Source: Microbacterium sp. LWH7-1.2
GTDB lineage: Bacteria > Actinomycetota > Actinomycetes > Actinomycetales > Microbacteriaceae
Reading direction: 5' to 3'
Length of the DNA: 64,000 nt
Assembly: GCF_038397755.1 (NCBI RefSeq)
Contig: NZ_CP151637.1
Location: 434,001-498,000, forward strand
Shown here: one piece after another, positions 15,877 through 24,481 of the stretch
Layout of the letters: every line of letters begins with the position of its first letter
Position numbering within the stretch: position 1 is the first letter of the stretch
Made by a program: the position numbers and the translations under genes
Notes under the pieces: generated by a model
Databases searched by the model: none
The model's input: the letters and a program-made list of their open reading frames with translations, nothing else
Told to the model about the DNA's origin: nothing

Positions 15877-16818
15877 ATGAGGGCCAAGAGCAGAGCACAG
15901 ATCGTCGCTGCCGGCGGACTCACCGTCCTGCTGGCGCTGACAGCCTGCAGCGCCGCCTCGGGCGAAGGGGCGAACGCCAGCTCGCAGAAGAACACGGCCA
16001 TCACGGCCGACACCACCGACATCTCCGAGGGTGTGAAGCCCGACGAGGAGGCCATCGCGCTGCTGCCCGAATCCGTGAAGGAGAAGGGCACTCTCACCGT
16101 GGCCATGGATCTGCACTATCCGCCGACGACGTTCCTGGCGGAGGACAACGCCACCCCCATCGGCCTCAATCCCGACATCGCCCGCCTCATCGCCAAGAAG
16201 CTCGACCTCGACCTCAAGTTCGAGAACACGGGCTTCGACACGATCATCCCCGGTATCGACGGCGGTCGCTACGACTTCACCGTGACGACGATGTCGCCAA
16301 CCCCCGAACGACTCGAGGTGCTCGACATGGTCAACTATCTCTCGGTGGGCGTGTCGGTGGCGGTCAGTCACGGAAACCCGCTCGACATCAGCAACGACGA
16401 CATGTGCGGCCGCAACATCGCCGTCACCAAGGGATCGAACGCGCAGCTGGTGCATCTGCCGAACATCTCCGAATGGACCTGTGAGTCGAAGGGCAAGCCC
16501 GCCATCAACGGCGTCACGCTGCCGAATGTCCAGGAGGCGCTGACCCAGCTGGTCTCGAAGCGGGTCGACGGCGTCTTCTACGACACGCCAGCCCTCGTCT
16601 GGGCTGCCACGCAGCAGCCGAACACGTTCACGGTCCTCGAACCGCAGGTCGACACACGCACGACGCACACCCAGGCGGTCGGTCTGAAGAAGGGGTCCGA
16701 GCTCACGCCGGCCGTCCTGGCCGCTGTGCAGTCGATCCTCGACAGCCCCGAGTACGAAGAGTCGCTCGAGAAGTGGGGACTCACCGCGGCGGCCATTGAC
16801 ACCGCGTCCCTCAACTGA
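15877..16818 (+). CDS. Polar amino acid ABC transporter, substrate-binding lipoprotein
   Basis: 313 aa. A signal peptide ends in the lipobox LTAC (Cys24). The mature part has the family 3 solute-binding pattern: LTVAMDLHYPPTTF, GLNPDIARLIAKKL, GFDTIIPGIDGGRYDF, and a hinge near VAVSHGNPL. This fold binds polar amino acids or related amines outside the cell. ATG 15877 has AAGGAG six bases upstream; the ATG at 15862 is part of that ribosome site. It is the first of three importer genes divergent from the kinase/phospho-lyase operon, which suggests its ligand feeds that pathway. Confidence 0.88.
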   Translation: MRAKSRAQIVAAGGLTVLLALTACSAASGEGANASSQKNTAITADTTDISEGVKPDEEAIALLPESVKEKGTLTVAMDLHYPPTTFLAEDNATPIGLNPDIARLIAKKLDLDLKFENTGFDTIIPGIDGGRYDFTVTTMSPTPERLEVLDMVNYLSVGVSVAVSHGNPLDISNDDMCGRNIAVTKGSNAQLVHLPNISEWTCESKGKPAINGVTLPNVQEALTQLVSKRVDGVFYDTPALVWAATQQPNTFTVLEPQVDTRTTHTQAVGLKKGSELTPAVLAAVQSILDSPEYEESLEKWGLTAAAIDTASLN

Positions 16819-16864
16819 CGAGTACTTCGTGCTCCCACCGACCTCCCAAGGAAGTGAGACCCTC

Positions 16865-17797
16865 ATGCGTCAGATCGACGCGACACTCAAGCCGAGGATC
16901 CGGCGCCGGAGTGTCTTCGAGTACGTGGCATGGATCGTCTCGATCCTCTTCGCCGCGGGCATCCTCTACTCAGTGGCGACCAATCCGAACTTCCAGTGGG
17001 CGGTCGTCGCGGAGTACTTCACCGAGGAGACCATCCTCCGCGGCCTGCTGATGACCATCGTGCTGACGGTGATCAGCATGGTGGCCGGCACGCTGCTGGG
17101 CTTGGGGCTCGCCATCATGCGGTCGTCGAGCATCAAGCCTGTTGCCGCCATTGCCTCCGTGTACATCACGTTCTTCCGCGGCACGCCGGTCCTCGTCCAG
17201 CTCATCTTCTGGTTCAACATCGCCGCGCTGTATCCCAACCTCACGATCGGGATCCCGTTCACGCAGTTCCAGCAGGAAGTCGACGTCAACGCACTGATGG
17301 CACCGGTCACCGCCGCCATCATCGGCCTGACGCTGAACGAGGCGGCCTACATGGCGGAGATCATCCGCGGCGGGTTCACGTCGGTCGGCAAGGGCCAGAT
17401 CGAAGCGGCCGACTCGCTGGGCATGAGCGGCGCCACGAAGATGCGGAAGGTCATCATCCCGCAGGCGATGCCGTCGATCATCCCGGCCACCGGCAACCAG
17501 GTGATCGGCATGTTCAAGGAGACGTCCCTGGTCAGCGTCCTGGGGGTTGCGGAGCTGCTCCAGAGCGCGCAGCTGATCTACGCCCGCACGTACCAGACCA
17601 TTCCTCTCCTCATCGTCGTCAGCCTCTGGTACCTGGTGATGACGCTCATCCTGAGCTACCCGCAGTCCCTGCTGGAGAAGAAGTACTCGCACTCCTCCTC
17701 CGTGATTCCCAGGAAGGCGAGGAAGGTCGTTCCGCCCGAGCCTGATGACGTCACGGCACCCGTCACCCTGACCGACCAGGAAGGTGTTTCACGATGA
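16865..17797 (+). CDS. Polar amino acid ABC transporter permease
   Basis: 310 aa. The HisM/GlnP-type core has about five or six helices. The EAA-type coupling loop ([22 protein letters not shown]) is present but slightly varied. The protein is longer than the usual 220-250 aa because of an N-terminal cytoplasmic/first-helix region and a charged C-terminal tail of about 45 residues. ATG 16865 follows AAGGAAG; an ATG at 16796 inside the binding-protein gene is less likely. The stop overlaps the ATPase start. A single permease implies a homodimer. Confidence 0.88.
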   Translation: MRQIDATLKPRIRRRSVFEYVAWIVSILFAAGILYSVATNPNFQWAVVAEYFTEETILRGLLMTIVLTVISMVAGTLLGLGLAIMRSSSIKPVAAIASVYITFFRGTPVLVQLIFWFNIAALYPNLTIGIPFTQFQQEVDVNALMAPVTAAIIGLTLNEAAYMAEIIRGGFTSVGKGQIEAADSLGMSGATKMRKVIIPQAMPSIIPATGNQVIGMFKETSLVSVLGVAELLQSAQLIYARTYQTIPLLIVVSLWYLVMTLILSYPQSLLEKKYSHSSSVIPRKARKVVPPEPDDVTAPVTLTDQEGVSR

Positions 17798-18561
17798 GCG
17801 ACGACGGAACGATCTTCGCCCGAGGGGTTCAGAAGTCCTTCGGATCCAAGGCCGTACTCCATGACATCGACCTCGAGATCGCCTCGGGTGAGATCTGCTG
17901 CATCATCGGACCCAGTGGATCGGGGAAGTCCACCCTGCTCCGATGCATGAACGGTCTGGAGTCGGTCAACCGGGGAGTCCTCAAGGTGAACGGCGAGCAC
18001 CTGGGCTACTACGAGACCGAGAACGCGTTTCACGCGCTGCCGCCGAAGAAGATCGCTGAGCAGCGCACGAAGGTCGGCATGGTCTTCCAGCAGTTCAACC
18101 TCTTCCCGAATATGACGGCCCGCGACAACGTCATGGCGGGCCCGGTTCTGGTCAAGCACGGCAACAGGAAAGAAGCATCCGCGCGTGCTGAGGAGCTCTT
18201 GACCAGCGTCGGGCTCAGGCGGTTCGCGGACTATTACCCCGCTCAACTCTCGGGAGGTCAGCAGCAGCGCGTCGCGATCGCCCGCTCGCTGGCGATGGAC
18301 CCGCGCATCATGCTGTTCGATGAGCCCACGAGTGCCTTGGATCCCGAGAAGGTCGGCGAAGTCCTCGTCGTGATGCAGAACCTCGCGAAGAGGGGGATGA
18401 CAATGGTCGTCGTGACCCATGAGATGGGCTTCGCGCGTGAGGTGGCGGACTCCCTCCTGTTCATGGACGAGGGGTTCATCGTCGAGCGTGGTGATGCGCG
18501 CGAGGTGCTCTCCAACCCGAAGGAGAGCCGCACGCAGGCCTTCCTGGAGAAGGTGCTCTGA
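17794..18561 (+). CDS. Polar amino acid ABC transporter ATP-binding protein
   Basis: 255 aa. Walker [10 protein letters not shown] is at 39-47, the Q-loop [10 protein letters not shown], the signature LSGGQQQR, Walker [15 protein letters not shown] and the H-loop VVTHEMGFA. These are standard for GlnQ/HisP ATPases energising amino acid uptake. ATG 17794 overlaps the permease stop (ATGA). A strong hairpin follows 7 bases after the stop, ending the importer operon. Confidence 0.93.
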   Translation: MSDDGTIFARGVQKSFGSKAVLHDIDLEIASGEICCIIGPSGSGKSTLLRCMNGLESVNRGVLKVNGEHLGYYETENAFHALPPKKIAEQRTKVGMVFQQFNLFPNMTARDNVMAGPVLVKHGNRKEASARAEELLTSVGLRRFADYYPAQLSGGQQQRVAIARSLAMDPRIMLFDEPTSALDPEKVGEVLVVMQNLAKRGMTMVVVTHEMGFAREVADSLLFMDEGFIVERGDAREVLSNPKESRTQAFLEKVL

Positions 18562-18568
18562 GAAGCTG

Positions 18569-18611
18569 AGCCGAGTCGCCGCGAGCCCTGAGGGCTCGCG
18601 GCGACTCGGCT
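18569..18611 (+). terminator. Terminator of the amino acid importer operon
   Basis: The 21-base arms AGCCGAGTCGCCGCGAGCCCT (18569-18589) and 18591-18611 are exact reverse complements around a single base, so in practice the tip opens into a 3-5 base loop. No U-tract follows. It separates the importer from the oxidase gene downstream. Confidence 0.75.
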
Positions 18612-18616
18612 CCCTA

Positions 18617-18713
18617 CACGGAATCTCCTGGCGATCCGGCGCCGCCCGCGCGAGCGGCTCATTGCCCGGGCGGCGCGCAGGGTCGACTGACCGGGCGCCC
18701 CAGGAGTTCCGTG
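18617..18713 (+). ncRNA. Candidate structured leader RNA before the sarcosine oxidase-like gene
   Basis: Bases 18617-18631 pair with 18700-18713 (CACGGAA-t-CTCCTGG against CCAGGAGTTCCGTG): 14 base pairs with one bulged T. Inside, GCGCCGCCC (18639-18647) pairs perfectly with GGGCGGCGC (18668-18676), leaving a 20-base loop that can hold a small GAG/CTC stem. The element lies between a terminator and the ribosome site at about 18752. I match it to no known riboswitch; it could also be a second terminator or a small inverted-repeat element. Confidence 0.35.
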
Positions 18714-18762
18714 ACTCGAACCCGACGATGGCGTGCAAGTAGCAGCGAAAGCAGGGAAGCAC

Positions 18763-19944
18763 ATGACGGCACTCGAAACAGATGTCGTGGTCGTCGGCGT
18801 CGGCTCGATCGGAAGCATGGCGAGTTGGCAGCTCGCGTCCCGCGGCCTGCGAGTCATCGGCGTGGACAGATTCTCGATCCCTGGTCCCTTCTCCGCGTAT
18901 GGGGGGGAATCGCGCATCTTCCGGAAGGTCTACGTGGAAGGCGCGCACTACACGCCGCTCCTTCAGAGGTCAGAGGAACTGTGGCGCGATCTCGAGCGGA
19001 CCAGCGGAACCCGGTTGCTCGAGACCGACGGCGCCGTCACGATTTACGACGAGCACAATCCGAAGCTGGCGACACTGATCGCAGCCGCGCAGGAGCATGG
19101 GCTCGAGTTCGAGCTGCTCAGGGGTGATGAGGCAAGGTCGCGGTATCCCGAACAAGTGATCAGGGACACGGATGTCACGGTCTTCGATCCCGGGGGCGGT
19201 TACCTCAGATCCGAGCGGGCCGTGACGGCCGCACTCGTGGAAGCCGCACGGCTCGGCGCCGAATTCCTCGGGAGCCGCACGGCGCACAGCGTCGAGGCGT
19301 ACGGGGACCGGTACCTCGTCCGGACGGATCATGAGGAGATCATCGCCTCTCGCGTGGTCATCTCGCCGGGCAACGGTGCCCGCGCGGTCTGCAGGGAACT
19401 CGGTGTGCACCTCTCCGTCCTGCCGCAGGTCCTGACTTGGTTCCCCGCCGTGGACCCGTCGCGGCTCCGCTCGCACATGCCCGTCTTCCTCAGGAGGGCC
19501 GAGGAGGACGGCAGGCCGGACCAGGCCAGGTTCTACGGCTTCCCGACCGCAGACGGTTGGACGATGAAGGTCGTGGGGAGCGTCTACATGGACGAAGCGG
19601 TGTCGATGGAGACGCCGCCCACCTGGGATCCGGGCTTCCTGGACTCCATCCGGGCCTGGGTCCGGGAGTTCCTTCCAGGGCTCATCCCCGACCCGGTCCG
19701 CGTCGCCACCTGCGCCGATGGGCACTCGCCGGACGCGACCGGGCTGTTCGGAACGGTGCCTGGAATGGACGGCGTCGTCGCGGCAGCCGGGTTCTCCGGC
19801 CACGGCTTCAAGATGGCCTCCGCACTCGGTGCCATCGCTACCGACCTCGTGCTCACGGGCACGACGGCCACCGACGTCGAGTTCATGAACCCCGCCAGGT
19901 TCCTCGGACCCGACGCGCGACTCACGTCGTTGGCACTGAGCTGA
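18763..19944 (+). CDS. Monomeric sarcosine oxidase / N-methyl amino acid oxidase-like flavoenzyme
   Basis: 393 aa. The N-terminal FAD fold carries VVGVGSIGS (GxGxxG at 12-17). SRIFRKVYVEGAHYTPLLQRS is the MSOX/SolA pattern of residues near the flavin. CADGHSPD has a Cys at about 317, where monomeric sarcosine oxidase attaches FAD covalently, and GFSGHGFKMASALG is the C-terminal FAD contact. The expected reaction is oxidative demethylation or deamination of an N-methyl or cyclic amino acid, giving H2O2. ATG 18763 follows CAGGGAAG; the start at 18733 has no ribosome site. A HAD gene follows 54 bases later, repeating the oxidase-HAD association. Confidence 0.82.
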   Translation: MTALETDVVVVGVGSIGSMASWQLASRGLRVIGVDRFSIPGPFSAYGGESRIFRKVYVEGAHYTPLLQRSEELWRDLERTSGTRLLETDGAVTIYDEHNPKLATLIAAAQEHGLEFELLRGDEARSRYPEQVIRDTDVTVFDPGGGYLRSERAVTAALVEAARLGAEFLGSRTAHSVEAYGDRYLVRTDHEEIIASRVVISPGNGARAVCRELGVHLSVLPQVLTWFPAVDPSRLRSHMPVFLRRAEEDGRPDQARFYGFPTADGWTMKVVGSVYMDEAVSMETPPTWDPGFLDSIRAWVREFLPGLIPDPVRVATCADGHSPDATGLFGTVPGMDGVVAAAGFSGHGFKMASALGAIATDLVLTGTTATDVEFMNPARFLGPDARLTSLALS

Positions 19945-19998
19945 GCGCAGCGCCGAACCCGAGCCCCAGCAGGCGCAACCCCAATTGAAAGGACAGAA

Positions 19999-20676
19999 AT
20001 GATGACGACCACGAACTTCCGACCGAAGTACGTCTCCTTCGACTGCTACGGCACGTTGATCAACTGGAATACCGATCCCACCACGCGTCGACTGCTCGAC
20101 GGGCGCCTGCCCGAAGACCAATGGCCAGCGTTCAAGAAAGTGTTCCGCGGGTATCGGTTCGACGAGGTCACCGGCGACTACAGGCCCTACGAGCAGATCC
20201 TCCAGGACTCCTTCGACCGCGTCTGCCGGTTCTGGGGCCTGGACCCGACCCCGGGCGCCGGCGCGGCGTTGGCTGAGGCGGTGCGCAGTGGGGGTGCCCA
20301 CGACGACGTGCCCGTTCCGCTCAAGCGCATGGGCGAGAACTACCAGCTCGTGATCCTGTCGAACGCCGACGACAGCTTCCTGGACATCAGCGTTCCTAGG
20401 CTCGGAGCCGACTTCCACGCCGTCTACACCGCTGAGCAGGCCCGGGCCTACAAGCCGCGGTACCAGGCCTTCGAGTACATGCTCGACACGCTGAACGCCC
20501 GGCCGGAGGACTTCCTGCATGTCTCGTCGCACACGCGGTACGACCTGATGCCGATGCACGACATGGGCTTCCGGAATCTCGTACTGCTGGATCGCGGCTG
20601 CGACCCGATCACCGGGGGATACGACTACACCAACGTGCAGTCGCTGGAGGAGCTGAACAAGCTCCTCGGTCTCTGA
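19999..20676 (+). CDS. HAD-superfamily hydrolase, type II haloacid dehalogenase-like (paralogue 3)
   Basis: 225 aa. Motifs are FRPKYVSFDCYGTLINW, LSNADDSFLDIS, AYKPRYQAFEYMLDTL and SSHTRYDLMPMHDMGF. It is the closest relative of the paralogue at 14810. The cap has YRFDEVTGDYRPYEQILQ. Two ATGs (19999, 20002) follow GAAAGGAC. It probably forms an operon with the sarcosine oxidase-like gene upstream. The Asn of classical haloacid dehalogenases appears replaced by His in SSHT, as in paralogues 1 and 2. Confidence 0.85.
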   Translation: MMTTTNFRPKYVSFDCYGTLINWNTDPTTRRLLDGRLPEDQWPAFKKVFRGYRFDEVTGDYRPYEQILQDSFDRVCRFWGLDPTPGAGAALAEAVRSGGAHDDVPVPLKRMGENYQLVILSNADDSFLDISVPRLGADFHAVYTAEQARAYKPRYQAFEYMLDTLNARPEDFLHVSSHTRYDLMPMHDMGFRNLVLLDRGCDPITGGYDYTNVQSLEELNKLLGL

Positions 20677-20860
20677 GGCGGCCGGAACGCGGAGCCTCTG
20701 TTCGGCTCACGGCCGTGGGGCGTTCCGCCTGAGAGCACTGGATCGGAAGGATCGATCCTAGCCGCGAGACCCTGTCGCCGGTGCGCGATGGCTGCGCTGA
20801 TCCGGCGGGGAGTCCTGGCAGCGATGGAGTAGAGCGCGAAGATGTCGGCACCGGGCGTCG

Positions 20861-21145
20861 GTCCCGTACGTCGACGTACTGTCCCAGCTCCCCGAAGCGC
20901 CACAGGGCGTAGCCGGGATCGTTCTCGCGCAGGACGATGCGCTCCTCGAGTTGGCCATGCTGCCCGGACGGAGCCTCTTCGAGATCCGACTTCTGCTGCA
21001 GGGATCGTCAGGGTTCGGGCCGCAGAGCGCGGGCCCCTCTTCCGTGGCGACACCACGTTCCTCGGCCGCGCGCTCCGTCGGTGCGCGTCGGCGGTGTGCA
21101 GGCCGCGTACGCGCGGTCGATCAGGCGTTCCTCGAGGCGCTCTGA
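20861..21145 (+). pseudogene. Possible decayed gene fragment of unknown family
   Basis: The 20677-21285 gap has no intact gene. One frame from 20861 reads as plausible protein (VPYVDVLSQLPEAPQG, then ELAMLPGRSLFEIRLLL near 20951) with strong G/C third positions. The signal then appears to move to other frames (GPLFRGDTTFLGRA, then SVRVGGVQAAYAR) before returning to end AVDQAFLEAL at 21145. This looks like a gene broken by two frameshifts, with its 5' part lost. I cannot name the family. An imperfect hairpin of GGCGG...CCGCC type near 20676-20735 may end the HAD transcript. Confidence 0.35.
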
Positions 21146-21285
21146 CGCGACCCGATGGTCCGCGTTCCGACGGGTGGCCACCGGATCGTCCGGTTCGTTC
21201 GAGCCGGACGAAACCGATGCCGGCGACCGTGGCGTGGCCTCGTCGGGTACGGAGGCGAGTCCTTGCCGCGCCGGTGCTGTCGGCG

Positions 21286-22020
21286 TCAGGCGGCGGTGTA
21301 GCCGCCGTCGACGGGGAGGACCGCACCCGTGATGTACGACGACTCCGACGACGCGAGGAACAGGACGGCGTCGGCGATCTCCGACGGCGACGCGAGTCGC
21401 TGGAGCGGGATCTGGCTCTCACGCTGACGGCGGTACGCCTCGGGGTCGGACCTGCGCTGGAACGACGATTCGATGATCGGCGTCGCGGTGAGGCCCGGCG
21501 CGACCACGTTGACGCGGATGTTGCGTGGGGCCCACTCGATCGCCGCACCCTTTGCGAGCATGATCAGGCCGCCCTTCGCCGCCGAGTAGAGCACTTCACC
21601 GGGCATGCCGACCATGCCGAGCCGTGAGCTCACGCACACGAACGAACCCCCGGTCGCGGGCATCAGCGGTGCGAAGTGCTTCAACACGAGGAATGCGCTG
21701 AGCAGGTTGCTGTGCAGCACGTTCTTCGCGTCGTCCGCGGCCATCTCGGTGAGCGGGCTGCTGGCCTGGAGGCCGTGGTTGAGCACGACGACGTCCACGG
21801 CACCGAAGGTGTCGGCGGCGTGGTCCGCCAGGCCGGCGACGAAGGCCTCGTCGTTGAGGTCGCCAGGGACGTAGACGTCATCGGGCTGAGCGATATCCAG
21901 ATGCTCCCGACGACCGGTGAGCATCAGGCGCGCGCCCTCCCGCCGGAAGTGGGAGCACACCGCTGCTCCGATTCCGCTGCCGGCACCGGTGACCAGGGCG
22001 GTCGCGTTCTCAAGTCTCAT
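21286..22020 (-). CDS. Short-chain dehydrogenase/reductase
   Basis: 244 aa classical SDR. The cofactor motif TGAGSGIG is near the N-terminus, NHGL replaces the usual NNAG, the catalytic Ser lies in VSSRLG, and YSAAK supplies Tyr and Lys. The C-terminal PVDGGYTAA is typical. The unusually short beta2-beta3 region (GRREHLDIAQPDD) makes NAD or NADP preference unclear. ATG 22020 lies 4 bases after the stop of the D-threonine aldolase-like gene, so it is the last gene of the HAD4-GntR2-RidA-aldolase operon. It may oxidise or reduce a hydroxy acid or aldehyde made there. Confidence 0.85.
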   Translation of the reverse strand: MRLENATALVTGAGSGIGAAVCSHFRREGARLMLTGRREHLDIAQPDDVYVPGDLNDEAFVAGLADHAADTFGAVDVVVLNHGLQASSPLTEMAADDAKNVLHSNLLSAFLVLKHFAPLMPATGGSFVCVSSRLGMVGMPGEVLYSAAKGGLIMLAKGAAIEWAPRNIRVNVVAPGLTATPIIESSFQRRSDPEAYRRQRESQIPLQRLASPSEIADAVLFLASSESSYITGAVLPVDGGYTAA

Positions 22021-22024
22021 CTCA

Positions 22025-23182
22025 TCATCTCCCCGTGGGTCGGACGTCGGTCTTGCGGGCGAGGTCTCCGGCCAGTCCGCCGAGCAGCCCACGCGCGGCG
22101 ACCGGCCATCGCTCCAGCATCGTCCCTTCGGTGTCCGTCACGACCAGCTCCTCGAAGTTGTTCACGACCGGGCAGACGTGGTTCGGGACCACCGGGATCA
22201 CGGTGCCGACGCTCGGGCGTGACTCGCCGCCGGGCAGTGCCGCGAACCCGTGGTACTCGTTGAGCTTGGTGAGGATCGCGTGCTTCCCGGCGATGCCGCC
22301 GTACCCTCGTTCGGCGTCGCCCTCGCGGCCCAGGGCCTTGGTGCCGACGTCGACGATCACCTGCCCGGGCACCTGGTCGCTGACCGCGGTCGCGGCGACG
22401 AACAGCGCGATCCAGTCCTCCTGGCACGCCCCGAGGCGGAGGTTGTTCAGGTCGCAGAAGACGTACTCGCCGGGTCGGATCTCGGTGATCACGCTGCCGG
22501 TCGAGAATGCGACCGTCGGCGTCGAGCCTGCGCTGACCACCTCGGCGGTGACTCCGGCGCGCTCCACGCTGCGCACGGCGGCGGTCAGGGCGGCCTCCTG
22601 GTCGTGTGCTGCCGGTTCGCGGGAACCCGGCCCGGCGCTGCCGTGTCCCGGATACGTATAGACCCCGACGGGCACCAGCCCGCGATCGCGGGCGGCACGT
22701 GCAAGGTCGCCCGCCGCCTCGGGCGGTGCTCCGGATCGACGGGCACCGCAGTCGATCTCGACCAGCACCTGAAGCCGGTCGGCGTCCCCGCCCATGACGT
22801 CGGCGAGGGCGCCGATCGCGGCGAGGTTGTCCACGCCTACGCGCAGCGATGTGTCCTGCGCCAGCCGGCGGATGCGGTCGCCCTTTGCACGCGAGGGCCA
22901 GACCGGGTAGGCGAGGAAGATGTCGTCGAATCCCGACCGTGCGAACACCTCTGCCTCGCCGACGTTGCCCGCTGTGATGCCGACGGCGCCCGCCTCGACC
23001 TGTCGACGTCCCACTTCGATGCACTTGTGCGTCTTGACGTGTGGCCGCAACTTCAGACCGTGCTCTCGCGCGAAGCCTTGCATGCGGTCGATGTTGCGCT
23101 GCATGACGTCGGCCAGCACGATCGGCGCGGGGGTGTCCAACCGATCTCCCAGCCGGTCGAGTACTCGTTGGAATCGGTGCAT
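22025..23182 (-). CDS. D-threonine aldolase / D-serine dehydratase-type PLP enzyme
   Basis: 385 aa, fold type III (alanine racemase-like barrel). The PLP lysine is Lys50 in LRPHVKTHK. Other barrel motifs are GITAGNVGEAEVFARSGF and LVEIDCGARRSGAPPEAA. The C-terminal metal motif His-x-Cys is PNHVCPVVNN (about 335-337), as in zinc-dependent D-serine dehydratases and D-threonine aldolases (recalled). It acts on a D-beta-hydroxy amino acid, either by retro-aldol cleavage or by dehydration. ATG 23182 is chosen over a TTG 12 bases upstream. A RidA gene just upstream fits dehydratase chemistry, which releases enamines/imines. Confidence 0.82.
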   Translation of the reverse strand: MHRFQRVLDRLGDRLDTPAPIVLADVMQRNIDRMQGFAREHGLKLRPHVKTHKCIEVGRRQVEAGAVGITAGNVGEAEVFARSGFDDIFLAYPVWPSRAKGDRIRRLAQDTSLRVGVDNLAAIGALADVMGGDADRLQVLVEIDCGARRSGAPPEAAGDLARAARDRGLVPVGVYTYPGHGSAGPGSREPAAHDQEAALTAAVRSVERAGVTAEVVSAGSTPTVAFSTGSVITEIRPGEYVFCDLNNLRLGACQEDWIALFVAATAVSDQVPGQVIVDVGTKALGREGDAERGYGGIAGKHAILTKLNEYHGFAALPGGESRPSVGTVIPVVPNHVCPVVNNFEELVVTDTEGTMLERWPVAARGLLGGLAGDLARKTDVRPTGR

Positions 23183-23227
23183 GGTGCCTCGCAATCGTCG
23201 GGTTCGGGTCTCGCGATCAGCGCGGCC

Positions 23228-23704
23228 CTACGCGGCCGTGCAGATCATCTGGATCTCGACCGGTGTGTTGAGCGGCAGACTCGCGACGCCGATCGCGGTG
23301 CGAGCGTGCCGACCGTTCTCTTGCAGCACGTCGAGGAGAAGGTCGCTGGCGGCGTCGGCGACCTTCGACTGCAGGCCGAACTCGGGCGTGCTCGCCACGA
23401 AGACGAGCATCTGCACGATCCGGACCCGGTCGAGGTCGCCGAGAGCCTCCGCGGCGACGGCGAGCGCGTTGAGGGCGGCATGGCGGGCAAGCTCACGACC
23501 GGTGTCGAGGTCGACGTCCCGCCCCAAAACACCTTGACCGAGAAGCTCGTCGTCCTTGAACGGCAGTTGCCCTGCGACGTGGATGCTGGAATCGACCCTG
23601 CGGTGGTTGTCGTACTTCGAACTCGGCCGCACCGGCGGCAGTTCGAGGCCGAGGGCCTCGAGCCGCCGCACTGCGGAATCGGTCTGATGGCGCGTTGGGG
23701 TCAT
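23228..23704 (-). CDS. RidA family protein (enamine/imine deaminase)
   Basis: 158 aa of the YjgF/YER057c/UK114 fold: YDNHRRVDSSIHVAGQLPFKD, GRELARHAALNALAVAAEAL, then RTAIGVASLPLNTPVEIQM. The Arg in the RTAIGV segment is the conserved carboxylate-binding residue of RidA proteins. This longer form with an N-terminal extension resembles the YjgF-like subgroup. ATG 23704 overlaps the GntR2 stop (ATGA). Known role: hydrolysis of reactive 2-aminoacrylate-type intermediates, in keeping with the PLP dehydratase-like gene that follows in the operon. Confidence 0.85.
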   Translation of the reverse strand: MTPTRHQTDSAVRRLEALGLELPPVRPSSKYDNHRRVDSSIHVAGQLPFKDDELLGQGVLGRDVDLDTGRELARHAALNALAVAAEALGDLDRVRIVQMLVFVASTPEFGLQSKVADAASDLLLDVLQENGRHARTAIGVASLPLNTPVEIQMICTAA

Positions 23705-24450
23705 CTCTTCTGTGACTCCGTGTCGAGGTGGCGGTCGGGTGGTGAGCTCGGCGAGTCGAGCCCGCCGATGCCGGGGCTGATCGAGTCGAGATCCCGAGCG
23801 ACGGCACCGGGGCCGAGCGCATGGGGGAAGTGGCGGGCCACCTCCCGGCGGAACCCGTCGATGTCCCCACCGAGCACGCAGGCGACCAGTCCTTCGTGCT
23901 CGCGGGCGATGTCGTGTGCGTCGCGGTAGGAGCGATGATCGACCGCGAAATAGAGGCGTAGCTTGCTCTCCCACCCGTTCCACAGGTCCTGCAGGATGCG
24001 GTTGCCCGAGTGGTCGTAGAAGAGTCGGTGCAAGCGGAGGTGCGCATCGATGCTGGCCGGGACGTCGTCATCCTGGGCGGCCCTGCGGAGGTCCTCGATG
24101 GTCCGCATCAACGTCGGCCGATGCCGGCCGCGCAGCGCGTCCATCGCGAGTTCCCCGGCGAAGGGCTCGACCCGGAGCCGGATCGAGGCGATCTCGGCGA
24201 CATCCCGCGCGCTCACCTCCACGACGAACGCTCCGCGGAAGGGTATCCTCACGACGAGCCCTTCCTCCTCGAGTTTCGTGAGCGCCTCCCTGAGGGGGGA
24301 CCGACTGATCCCGAGATCCGACGCGATGTGCGCTTCTCGCAGCTGCCCGCCGGGTGGCACGTGCCCATCGAGGATGGCGGCACGCAGGACGCGGTAGACG
24401 CCATCAGGCGTGGTCGTGCGCTTCTCGTGCCATTCGAACGTGGGATCCAT
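23701..24450 (-). CDS. GntR-family transcriptional regulator, FCD type (GntR2)
   Basis: 249 aa. The wHTH (VYRVLRAAILDGHVPPGGQL, then ISRSPLREALTKLEEEGLV) is followed by an FCD domain with the conserved Asp/His metal-site pattern (IDAHLRLHRLFYDHSGN and REHEGLVACVLGGD). A Pro/Ser-rich tail of about 30 residues extends beyond the domain. The gene lies 31 bases after the HAD4 stop and overlaps RidA, so it sits inside an operon whose promoter carries two copies of the ATTGTnnACAAT operator. That makes it the prime candidate for an autoregulated repressor of the regulon. Confidence 0.88.
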   Translation of the reverse strand: MDPTFEWHEKRTTTPDGVYRVLRAAILDGHVPPGGQLREAHIASDLGISRSPLREALTKLEEEGLVVRIPFRGAFVVEVSARDVAEIASIRLRVEPFAGELAMDALRGRHRPTLMRTIEDLRRAAQDDDVPASIDAHLRLHRLFYDHSGNRILQDLWNGWESKLRLYFAVDHRSYRDAHDIAREHEGLVACVLGGDIDGFRREVARHFPHALGPGAVARDLDSISPGIGGLDSPSSPPDRHLDTESQKR

Positions 24451-24481
24451 ACTGCAGCCCTCGGGGAATCTCAGGATGCAG

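Noticed and set aside
18705..18725. tRNA T-loop-like GGTTCGAGT on the minus strand
   Set aside because: Only the T-arm resembles a tRNA, with a mismatch. The bases instead take part in the leader stem, and no cloverleaf is possible.
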